Shown here: piece after piece, positions 1-6,545 of the stretch
Numbering within the stretch: the first letter of the stretch is position 1
Layout: each line of letters begins with the position of its first letter
From: JBBSBY01 sp038250835
GTDB taxonomy: Bacteria > Desulfobacterota > Desulfomonilia > Desulfomonilales > Desulfomonilaceae
Length of the DNA stretch: 16,381 nt
Direction: 5' to 3'
Assembly: GCA_038250835.1 (NCBI GenBank)
Contig: JBBSBY010000079.1
Coordinates: 1-16,381, forward strand
Made by a program: the position numbers and the translations under genes
The notes under the pieces: model-generated
Told to the model about the DNA's origin: nothing
The model's database searches: none
The model's input: the letters and a program-made list of their open reading frames with translations, nothing else

Positions 1-572
1 TCAGCAAATAGCTTCAACGCTCGGCCGCGGTGACTTACCGCATTTTTAGCCGTCATATCCATTTGCCCGAAAGTCATGCCGGCGTCAGGGTAGTAAAATA
101 TCGGATCATAGCCGAATCCACCTGACCCCCGGGGTTCTCGGGTAATGAATCCTTCGCAGGTTCCTCTGAAAATGTGTTCGGCGCCGGAAGGTAAGGCGAG
201 AGCCAGCACGCATACGAATCGCGCGGACCTCAAAGAGTCTTCAACATCCTGTATTTCCGCTAAGACTTTCAGGTACTTTTGTTCGTCAGTGGAATGGGCG
301 CCTGCGTAACGAGCTGAAAACACACCGGGCGCTCCGTTTAAGGCGTCCACAACAAGACCTGAATCGTCGGCAAGCGCCGGCAGTCCGGTGAGCGCAGAAT
401 AAGCTCGAGCTTTCTTGAGAGCGTTTTCCTCAAAAGTGATTCCATCCTCTTCCACTTCAGGCAAATCAGGGTACTGCATAAGTGAAACGATGTTTATAGG
501 AAGGTCGGCAATTAAGCCCTCTATTTCCTTAACTTTTCCCGGATTTTTTGTGCCAATTAGAATAGTTTGCAT
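1..572 (-). CDS. rdgB: RdgB/HAM1 non-canonical purine NTP pyrophosphatase (partial, C-terminus off the window)
   Basis: Hydrolyses XTP, dITP and ITP to the monophosphate plus pyrophosphate, removing deaminated purines from the cytosolic nucleotide pool. The 190 visible residues show the family layout: N-terminal GTKNPGKVKEI (residues 7-17), EENALKKA (48-55), the substrate/metal segment LADDSGLVVDALNGAPG (67-83) with SARYAG just after, GGFGYDPIF (151-159), and near the edge SHRGRAL (180-186). The family is usually about 195-205 residues, so only a few C-terminal codons are missing; no in-frame stop is seen before base 1. The ATG at 570-572 starts one base past the stop codon of the upstream acylase gene (574-576), so the two are almost certainly co-transcribed and probably translationally coupled. 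Family assignment is secure; substrate range is inferred from the family. Confidence 0.95.
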   Translation of the reverse strand, partial: MQTILIGTKNPGKVKEIEGLIADLPINIVSLMQYPDLPEVEEDGITFEENALKKARAYSALTGLPALADDSGLVVDALNGAPGVFSARYAGAHSTDEQKYLKVLAEIQDVEDSLRSARFVCVLALALPSGAEHIFRGTCEGFITREPRGSGGFGYDPIFYYPDAGMTFGQMDMTAKNAVSHRGRALKLFA

Positions 573-573
573 T

Positions 574-3018
574 TTATCGAGCGGCGGCTTTCATATGAGG
601 TTTTCGTTTTGGATCTGGTCGCAACAAAACAGCGCCCGAACTATTCTTCCGCACTTCGGACGCGTCTAAGGGATACCTGAACAGTCTCCCGGACAGCCAT
701 GCGGCGGTTTGATCTTTGTAATTGCCTGAAAAAAAATGAGCCGAACTCCCCAAGGACGATACTCCATATTCCTGAGGCGGATTCGTTAGATCGTATACCT
801 CCTTTAAGGTGACGCCCTCTGTAACTTCGAATGGTCTCTGGATGGACCAAGAAGTATAGTTGATGGTATCCCGCGCCCCTGATAAAGCAACAGGCCCTAC
901 ATTGTAAATATCTTCAAGAAAACGGGACTTACCCGCAACAGGATGTCGAAATTCCGCCGTATGGGCCGAACCCCATTTCCATTTTTTCATGTCTGGGCCG
1001 AAGAGCGCAACGCCGTCTGCTAAACCCTTAGCCAGGGCTTCGCTTAGTATTGCGGTTAATTGTGGATCTGCAGAGGCAATCGCGTCAAATAACAACTTAT
1101 CTGCGGCTTTGTTTGTCAATTCTGTGTTGCGCGAAATTACTTGGTAAATATCAGCGCCAAAGTGATTGGATACGAGAGCTTTTGAAACAGCGCGCCGCCA
1201 CAAAGCATAAATTGCGGGCTGCGCTGAATCATTGCTCATCTGAAAATCCCAGGTCTTGAGCATGGCTACGGCTTCATTCTCCGTTGAACCCTTAGGCACA
1301 GTATGTTCCAATAATGTTTGCGCCAAACGAGCCGCAGTGAACGAAAAGATATCATTTTGGATTTTTTGAAAGCTTTCACGTGAATGAGCGCCGCTGTTGG
1401 CTAACAGCGCCGTCAATCTGAGGTTTTTGGCGCCATTTCTCCAGTACGCGCCGGTGTATATCATGAAATCAGAGCCGCCGGGTCGTTCATCACAATTTGA
1501 AGTGAAACCTTCTGCCGGATTTTTCCTTGAAGGCAAATCCTCGAAAGCTACGAAGCCCTGCCAGTCGTGAACGCCCGTCCATGCCGGCATTGGGCACATT
1601 CCGTCACTTGATGATGATCTAATCGGTATCTTGCCGGCGAATTGCGATCCATGCGAGCCGTCGTCCGACGCCCATACCGAGTTCACACATGGTGTTTGGA
1701 GCTGTCGCAAGCCTGATGTGAATTCCTGATTATTTGTGGCTCTATTAATAATGAAGAGCGCTGTGGAAAAAAGCGAACCGTCCTGTCCGGTCCATCGTAG
1801 TGAAAAAGCCCTGCTGTTTACCGGGTCGGATACAATCACGCCTGTTTCAGTAATCCAAATCGGTTTTTTTACGCCGGAACCTCCTTTGACCAGATAAGTT
1901 TCAGTCTTGGTTCCTATGCGTTTCCAGCGATCAATCTTCCAATAGCTTTTAGGTGAGTTGGAATCCAAGATTTCGAGAAAAAGATCTGCGTCGTCAACCA
2001 TAGTTGGATTGCAGACCCAACTCATGTTTTTGTTCATTCCTGCGCAAGCCGCCGGTATGCCGGGAATGAAAGCCCCCGACAATTGATAATCCGGACTGAA
2101 TAGCCTCGCCTTGTACCAAAAGCCCGGCGCCGCCAGGTCTTGAAAGAGGGAACAAGCGGAAATAGCTCGACCACTTCTGCTGAAATTTTGTCCAACACTC
2201 CAAAGACATCCGCCGCGAAATCCTGGAATTCCATGCCCCTGCTGCCGTGTCGCGGCAAAAATGGCGCCTTTTGTCTGAATCCCTGTAAGATCGCCCAAAA
2301 TAAGCGGCTCCGGACTTGTTTCGTCTTTCGGAAAAATCAGGGAAGCTTTGTCGCCCAACTTTGATATCAGACGTGTTATTACGGGATCAATTTTGAAAGC
2401 TTGTGAACTTTCCACAGATAGGGCCAATATTATGGATTGAATATCTGCTGGAACAAAGGGTTCAGGTCTGTATTCTAGTAATGAGAATTCGACTGGAAGT
2501 TTGTTGGCGTGTAGCGAAATGTATTTATTGATTCCATGGATGAATCCCTCAGTCCATTTTTGTTCAACGGAGTCTGATGTTATATCCCATTTGCATACAA
2601 CCCTGAGACTGCGAATAAGATGATCTTTTTCAACATAATCCGAACCGAAAATTTCAGAGAGTCGTCCTTGACCCGCGCGCCGCAGGTAATCCATTTGCCA
2701 CAGTCTATCCTGGGCCATTGCATAGCCTAAGGCCGGCGCCAAATCTTCGGTTCTTTCAGCCACAATCGCCGGTATGCCGTTGGCGTCTCTGGTGATGCGA
2801 ACATCAGCGGACAAGCCCGCCATTTGGATTTGGGGTTTGCTCTCCGGGTGTAGCGACAACACGAAAAGGTACATCCATATAGCGCAAGCGCCTGCAAGGA
2901 TTATGAGAACCGCCGGAATAAAGGTAAATAATCGCAGTAACCACACAGGATCAATATCGGACAATAACGGCGCCGAGATTTGGCATTTTGCGTTTTGCGC
3001 GGCAGACCTAAAATTCAT
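574..3018 (-). CDS. Membrane-anchored penicillin acylase family (Ntn hydrolase) protein with degenerate active site
   Basis: 814 residues, the usual length for S45-family acylases (alpha subunit, spacer, beta subunit). Residues 26-55 are a hydrophobic membrane anchor or uncleaved signal. The alpha part has RDANGIPAIVAERTEDLA (77-94) and GYAMAQDRLWQMDYLRRAGQGRLSE (98-122 region). The expected beta-subunit start, normally Ser-Asn-x-Trp, reads Gly270-Cys271-Leu272-Trp273: no serine sits at the nucleophile position and the nearest candidate is Cys271. The following NDPHL block is CSLFQ (289-293), and the usual catalytic-Asn region reads GFTSNCDE (504-511). Fold signatures remain: GIPAACAGMNKNMSWV (320-335), AGKIPIR (461-467), DTINYTSW, and a C-terminal YKDQ..W..G motif. 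Start ATG is preceded by AGAGG. It lies 34 bases after meaB and 1 base before rdgB. Either a Cys-nucleophile amidase or a non-catalytic homologue; substrate unknown. Confidence 0.85.
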   Translation of the reverse strand: MNFRSAAQNAKCQISAPLLSDIDPVWLLRLFTFIPAVLIILAGACAIWMYLFVLSLHPESKPQIQMAGLSADVRITRDANGIPAIVAERTEDLAPALGYAMAQDRLWQMDYLRRAGQGRLSEIFGSDYVEKDHLIRSLRVVCKWDITSDSVEQKWTEGFIHGINKYISLHANKLPVEFSLLEYRPEPFVPADIQSIILALSVESSQAFKIDPVITRLISKLGDKASLIFPKDETSPEPLILGDLTGIQTKGAIFAATRQQGHGIPGFRGGCLWSVGQNFSRSGRAISACSLFQDLAAPGFWYKARLFSPDYQLSGAFIPGIPAACAGMNKNMSWVCNPTMVDDADLFLEILDSNSPKSYWKIDRWKRIGTKTETYLVKGGSGVKKPIWITETGVIVSDPVNSRAFSLRWTGQDGSLFSTALFIINRATNNQEFTSGLRQLQTPCVNSVWASDDGSHGSQFAGKIPIRSSSSDGMCPMPAWTGVHDWQGFVAFEDLPSRKNPAEGFTSNCDERPGGSDFMIYTGAYWRNGAKNLRLTALLANSGAHSRESFQKIQNDIFSFTAARLAQTLLEHTVPKGSTENEAVAMLKTWDFQMSNDSAQPAIYALWRRAVSKALVSNHFGADIYQVISRNTELTNKAADKLLFDAIASADPQLTAILSEALAKGLADGVALFGPDMKKWKWGSAHTAEFRHPVAGKSRFLEDIYNVGPVALSGARDTINYTSWSIQRPFEVTEGVTLKEVYDLTNPPQEYGVSSLGSSAHFFSGNYKDQTAAWLSGRLFRYPLDASEVRKNSSGAVLLRPDPKRKPHMKAAAR

Positions 3019-3052
3019 CTTGCCTCTTATTCTACTATACAGGAATATATAA

Positions 3053-4027
3053 TTAAGCGGAGCCGCTGATCCGCTTCAGCAACTCGGCGTTGGCGCTGTA
3101 AGGATCACTTTTCCGATCCAGTATGTCATTGACTATACCGTCGAGAACCTCATCTCCGCCTATCTTCTTCATTATTTCATTAACAACGCCCTCTTTAAGC
3201 AATTCAAATAATTGTCTTTTAATTTTGAGACGCTCACGTCTTTTCAGCTCATTCTTGTCCAAATACTTCAAGTATTCACGGTGTCGAAGTATTTCTTGAT
3301 AAAGATCGTCTATTCCTTGTTCGGCGACGCCTATGGTTTGGATTATAGGAGGTTCCCATCCTGATTCCTGGTAACGTTCGGATGACATGTGGAGCATAAA
3401 TTGTAATTCTCGAACTGTCTTGCCGGCGCCTTCACGGTCGGATTTATTCACGACAAATAAATCGCCGATCTCCATTAACCCGGCTTTTATGGCTTGGATG
3501 TCGTCACCCATTCCCGGAATTGTTACCAACACGGTCGTATGAGCGCTATGGGCAATATCTACCTCATCCTGCCCCACACCCACGGTTTCAATAATGATTG
3601 CGTCCTTACCCATGGCGTCTAATGCGACCACAGCGTCAGCGGTGGATCTCGTGAGCCCTCCGAATTGTCCTCTGGTAGCCATTGAGCGGATGAACACACC
3701 CGAATCTAAAAAGTGCCTTTGCATCCGAATTCTGTCGCCGAGGATTGCGCCGCCCGTGAATGGGCTTGTGGGATCGACGGCTAAAATGCCAACTGTTTTG
3801 CCGTCTTCCCTGAATTTACCTACTATTTTATCGACAATCGTCGATTTGCCCACACCGGGAGAACCTGTGATTCCGATCACGTGGGCGGCGCCCGTGTGTG
3901 GATACAGCGCGGCCAATTCGGGCAGAGCCTCGGGATCGTTGTCATCAACAAGTCTTATAAGTTTTGCAGTAGCGCGGATGTCACCTTTCAGAACACGACG
4001 CGCTAAAGAATCATCTTTGGGGGCCAT
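3053..4027 (-). CDS. meaB: MeaB/ArgK-family P-loop GTPase
   Basis: 324 residues of the MeaB/ArgK G3E-type GTPase family, which chaperones adenosylcobalamin-dependent acyl-CoA mutases such as methylmalonyl-CoA mutase (loading and protecting the B12 cofactor); older annotations call it a lysine/arginine/ornithine transport ATPase. Visible motifs: Walker A GSPGVGKS (55-62), the family block AVDPTSPFTGGAILGDRIRM (83-102), SMATRG (115-120), switch region ETVGVGQDEVD (147-157), and the guanine-specificity motif NKSD (194-197). The C-terminal part is the usual helical dimerisation arm. No mutase subunit lies in the window, so the client enzyme is unknown. It is the first gene of a leftward unit with the acylase and rdgB. 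SD upstream of the ATG is weak (GGAAAAG). Some members serve other B12 mutases such as isobutyryl-CoA mutase, so the client is not assigned. Confidence 0.93.
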   Translation of the reverse strand: MAPKDDSLARRVLKGDIRATAKLIRLVDDNDPEALPELAALYPHTGAAHVIGITGSPGVGKSTIVDKIVGKFREDGKTVGILAVDPTSPFTGGAILGDRIRMQRHFLDSGVFIRSMATRGQFGGLTRSTADAVVALDAMGKDAIIIETVGVGQDEVDIAHSAHTTVLVTIPGMGDDIQAIKAGLMEIGDLFVVNKSDREGAGKTVRELQFMLHMSSERYQESGWEPPIIQTIGVAEQGIDDLYQEILRHREYLKYLDKNELKRRERLKIKRQLFELLKEGVVNEIMKKIGGDEVLDGIVNDILDRKSDPYSANAELLKRISGSA

Positions 4028-4180
4028 AATTATTTTTCTTTTCCAGGCGGTTCTTCGAACATTGCAAAAGATTAGTCACTTTACGCTTCTTTCATTATTT
4101 CTTGTAAACTTTTGTATACATTTTTAATCCGGTGATCGTAAAATTCGTGAACTGTGAATATGATTGTCGAAACAATAAGC

Positions 4181-4397
4181 CTATAGTGATTCTCGAAAGT
4201 AATCGCGGTTCTAATGATGATATCTTTATTGAATCGGTTATCCGCGTTGCATGAAGCTATAAAGCTTCGTTATGCATTTTGACCTCATCAACGTCATTTC
4301 CAGCGTACGCTGGAATCCAGGAAGATGTGGGGGCCGGCTTTCGCTGGGACGACGGGTCAGAGGCTTTATTCGACCGAACTTTCGAGAAGCCCTATAG
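4181..4397. repeat. MITE-like segment bounded by a 20-base imperfect inverted repeat
   Basis: The left end CTATAGTGATTCTCGAAAGT (4181-4200) is the reverse complement of 4378-4397 at 18 of 20 positions. Between them sit a hairpin centred near 4263 (GAAGCT/AGCTTC flanked by GCAT/ATGC) and a REP-like block. No coding sequence and no clear target-site duplication are visible, so this may be a miniature inverted-repeat element or just a strong secondary-structure region. Copies elsewhere in the genome would decide. Confidence 0.45.
4298..4315. repeat. REP-like 18-base perfect palindrome
   Basis: TTCCAGCGTACGCTGGAA is a perfect palindrome inside the sentence CGTCATTTCCAGCG...CGCTGGAATCCAGGA, followed at 4337-4359 by a partial second arm (GGCTTTCGCTGGGACGACGG). 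This arrangement matches the widespread proteobacterial extragenic repeat style in which CGTCATTCC-type arms flank a short centre and are followed by a CTTTCGC-type arm. Only one copy is present in the window. Confidence 0.55.
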
Positions 4398-4563
4398 TAG
4401 CTCATATTTTCACGTTATAGTGGGAGCTCCGCGCACATCTCAAACAATTTGCGGGGAAACTCCACAGAGGAATTGTTTCCCTTGCCGACATTGGTAAAAG
4501 CATGGCTTCGTAAAGTCAATAGTAAAAAGTATTTAGTTCCAAGATTGAAGCCTGAGTTGAGCA

Positions 4564-4593
4564 TTGTGTCTTTTTTTTCTTAATGCTTATTAT
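4564..4593 (+). promoter_or_regulatory. Possible sigma70-type promoter for the 4663 gene
   Basis: TTGTGT (4564-4569), an 18-base spacer that includes a T-run, then TATTAT (4588-4593). It sits about 70 bases upstream of the chosen ATG and is the best hexamer pair in the area. Matches are four and five of six, so this is only a candidate. Confidence 0.3.
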
Positions 4594-4662
4594 ATGTTTT
4601 CAGTCGCGAACAGGCGCATGTTATGCTAAAGTCCTTGTCTTGATTTGAAAACGGGAGATTAT

Positions 4663-5643
4663 ATGGGAGAGATGTACGAGCAATTCTTGGGCTCGCAACC
4701 CGGCATTATGGTTGAATTAGTGGACGGCGATTCGTCTCCATACTTATTGCGCTCGGTTGATGGATTCGACTTCTATGTCGGAGCGGATGATTTTCATAAT
4801 TTTTATCGTAAGGAAGGAGAGCCTACCCCGGCAAAATGGGGATCTTTTGTGACGGAGTCCGACGGATTAATACGTTCCGATAAAATGATTAAGGTCATGA
4901 AGATTATTCATCATTTTGAAGACAAACTTAAAAATTTCGCAAAGGCTAGATCTCTCGTGCTGGTAGCAGCCGAACTAATTAATAACCAAAAAGTGAAAAC
5001 CACAGAATTGCTTTTAGTCGAACTGGAGAAAATTGGCTGGAGCGATGTTAATTTGTCAAACAAAGACCTTGACATCATTATGAGCGCTCCTAAAGAGATA
5101 ATGTCCCTGTTGAGCAGCCCGGCTTGCGCGTTGGGAGCCTTTCCTGAACAGTCTGTGGTTAGAAACCAGAAAGGGCGCCTCGCTCCCAGCGACCTCCCCA
5201 GAAAAACGAATCTTACAAAAAAACCAATAAAGGGATTTCGCGGACGCATGAAAAACATTGAAATGACAGTTGAGGGCGATATTTTAGTAATGAAAATAGA
5301 TTTATCAAAAGAATTTGGTCCGTCCAAATCCGGAAAAACAATTATCATTGCTTCTACGGAAGGCAACATGTCATTGCCCGGTAGGGACGAGAAAGTTGGT
5401 TTGAACATTTACAAATCGCCTACACCAAAGAGCGGGAGCGGCACAGGTCAAAAGGATTCGTTCAAAAATGTCGCAATGAAAGTCGAAGGGCACGAGCTTG
5501 TGCTGACCGTTGATTTGACACAGGAATTTGGGCCCTCAAAATCGGGTAAAACAACGATTATCGCTTCCACTGAAGGAAATCAGCTCATATTTGGGAGAGA
5601 AGAAAAAATAGGACTAAACGTATACAAAAAGTTGGAACAATGA
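4663..5643 (+). CDS. Unrecognised protein with a C-terminal tandem duplication of a ~56-residue module
   Basis: 326 residues from the ATG at 4663, chosen because GGGAG lies five bases upstream; an upstream in-frame TTG at 4645 lacks this. I do not recognise the N-terminal part (1-190), which looks globular: a beta-rich start (VELVDGDSSPYLLRSVDGFDFYV), then helical segments around 73-125, then a basic linker (165-195). Two similar modules follow, at about 196-252 and 267-322, joined by a Gly/Ser/Lys linker. Each has the pattern VEG..LV...DL..EFGPSKSGKT.IIASTEGN...GR.EK.GLN.YK. The shared GPSKSGKT satisfies the Walker A pattern, but the module is too short for a P-loop NTPase and looks all-beta. 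From memory, stand-alone small proteins with an SGKT..ASTxGN core occur in diverse bacteria and archaea without known function. No signal peptide or membrane segment. Followed 71 bases later by a ferritin-like gene, probably co-transcribed. Confidence 0.8.
   Translation: MGEMYEQFLGSQPGIMVELVDGDSSPYLLRSVDGFDFYVGADDFHNFYRKEGEPTPAKWGSFVTESDGLIRSDKMIKVMKIIHHFEDKLKNFAKARSLVLVAAELINNQKVKTTELLLVELEKIGWSDVNLSNKDLDIIMSAPKEIMSLLSSPACALGAFPEQSVVRNQKGRLAPSDLPRKTNLTKKPIKGFRGRMKNIEMTVEGDILVMKIDLSKEFGPSKSGKTIIIASTEGNMSLPGRDEKVGLNIYKSPTPKSGSGTGQKDSFKNVAMKVEGHELVLTVDLTQEFGPSKSGKTTIIASTEGNQLIFGREEKIGLNVYKKLEQ
5248..5628 (+). repeat. Tandem protein-level duplication (module 1 5248-5418, module 2 5461-5628)
   Basis: The two ~56-codon blocks encode the same motif order at a 71-residue offset. 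The core EFGPSKSGKT and IIASTEGN are identical in both copies, while nucleotides differ at many third positions, so this is an old duplication rather than a recent or assembly-derived one. Confidence 0.85.
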
Positions 5644-5701
5644 CTTGAACTTTTGCGGAGCCCCACGCCCCGTCAGGTGGCCTGATAGTAGGCCCTAAAT
5701 T

Positions 5702-5710
5702 TAAGGAGGT
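5702..5710 (+). promoter_or_regulatory. Strong Shine-Dalgarno for the ferritin-like gene
   Basis: TAAGGAGGT lies a few bases before the ATG at 5715, close to the ideal anti-16S complement and the strongest ribosome site in the window. It implies high translation of the downstream ferritin-like protein. Confidence 0.7.
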
Positions 5711-5714
5711 TCTC

Positions 5715-6224
5715 ATGTTTGTTTTCGGCACGGCGGAAGACGTCTTCACAATGGCCGTTAGAATAGAGGAGAACGGCTATGCGTTTTATAAGGGCGCAGC
5801 GGCCATGTTTTTAGACGAGAAAATCAAAGGTTTATTTGACGATCTGGCAATTATGGAAGATGGGCACATTAAGGCTTTTAAATCAATGAAAGCTTCTTTA
5901 CCGCCATCTTCAGCCGATATTGTCTGGGACCCGGAAGGACTTGCGGAAAGTTATTTACAGGCGAGCGCGGATACTCACATATTTACGATTGAAGCGGCTC
6001 AGGATAGATTAAAGACCGTCAAAACTCCCAATAACGCATTGGATATGGCCGTGCAATTCGAGAAAGATTCAGTCGGATTCTTTGTCGGTGTCAAAGAATT
6101 ATTGCCTGACCCCGCAGGCAAGAACGATATCGACAGGCTCATAAAAGCGGAAATGGAACACATCAATATGCTTACCAGAGTTAAAAAGGAGCTTGGTTCC
6201 AAAGGTACCGCAAGCATCAAGTAA
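5715..6224 (+). CDS. Ferritin-like (rubrerythrin-type) di-iron protein without rubredoxin domain
   Basis: 169 residues, predicted four-helix bundle. The di-iron ligand set of rubrerythrin-like proteins is complete: Glu18/Glu19 in the first helix (RIEENGYAFY), ExxH at Glu48-His51 (EDGH), Glu116 in the third helix (FEKDS), and a second ExxH at Glu146-His149 (EMEH). There are no cysteines at all, so the rubredoxin Fe(SCys)4 domain of true rubrerythrin is absent. Such proteins in anaerobes are linked to peroxide reduction or iron handling, but the exact activity of this one cannot be read from sequence. A near-consensus SD precedes it. It follows the duplicated-module gene by 71 bases with no obvious promoter or terminator between, so an operon is likely. 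Cytosolic: no signal peptide. Confidence 0.88.
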   Translation: MFVFGTAEDVFTMAVRIEENGYAFYKGAAAMFLDEKIKGLFDDLAIMEDGHIKAFKSMKASLPPSSADIVWDPEGLAESYLQASADTHIFTIEAAQDRLKTVKTPNNALDMAVQFEKDSVGFFVGVKELLPDPAGKNDIDRLIKAEMEHINMLTRVKKELGSKGTASIK

Positions 6225-6545
6225 TGCGATCCGTAGACATTGCGCAATCTGGGCTGTGGAATCGTAAATTAGCGCTCCCTGCCCAGTGATCCCTCAGAAC
6301 CTGGGAGCCAAGACCACTGTAGACAAATTGGTCAATATTTTAGTCACGGATTTACATAAAAACTTTGAGTACCTCTGACACTAGATTGGATTTGTTCCGA
6401 CAACACGGCGATCCTTCAACTACATTTTAGGTATTCAAATTACCTGCGCCGCTTAGCTATCCGAAACAACAAATAAGAATTGTAAAAACCTTGTCTGAAA
6501 GGTATGATTTATATAATCGTCACAGTCACTAAACGGTCACTAATT
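6225..6545. other. Intergenic region with one hairpin and a promoter candidate
   Basis: No coding sequence seen. An inverted repeat GCTCCC (6274-6279) / GGGAGC (6303-6308) could end transcription of the ferritin-like gene, but no T-run follows, so it is not called a terminator. The 3' end contains the promoter candidate listed at 6480-6508. Confidence 0.5.
6480..6508 (+). promoter_or_regulatory. Sigma70-type promoter candidate for the glycosyltransferase gene
   Basis: TTGTAA (6480-6485), exactly 17 bases, then TATGAT (6503-6508). Transcription would begin near 6515. This matters for the start call: the upstream in-frame ATG at 6504 lies inside the -10 element and would not be in the message. 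Confidence 0.45.

Larger units (their letters stand above)
4028..4662. other. Long divergent intergenic region with repeats, no gene
   Basis: This 635-base gap separates the leftward meaB unit from the rightward duplicated-module gene and must hold both promoters. Open frames in it (for example 4279-4497) lack a ribosome site and protein-like character. It contains an 8-base palindrome TGTATACA at 4113-4120 about 90 bases upstream of meaB, the inverted-repeat-bounded segment 4181-4397, and an inverted repeat AAACAATT (4442-4449) / AATTGTTT (4471-4478) with a 21-base loop. A T-rich tract lies at 4571-4580. Confidence 0.6.

Noticed and set aside
1..3. TCA read as a stop codon for rdgB
   Set aside because: It is out of frame with the gene; the in-frame codon at 3-5 is Ala, so the gene runs off the window.
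5317..5340. Walker A-like GPSKSGKT suggesting an NTPase
   Set aside because: The enclosing module is about 56 residues, lacks a Walker B or Rossmann-type layout, and repeats the motif twice; kept only as a finding about the module.
4911..5408. Minus-strand open frame of 165 codons
   Set aside because: Antisense of the duplicated-module gene, which has an SD and the conserved internal repeat.
6274..6308. GCTCCC/GGGAGC hairpin as intrinsic terminator
   Set aside because: The 23-base loop is large and no T-run follows.
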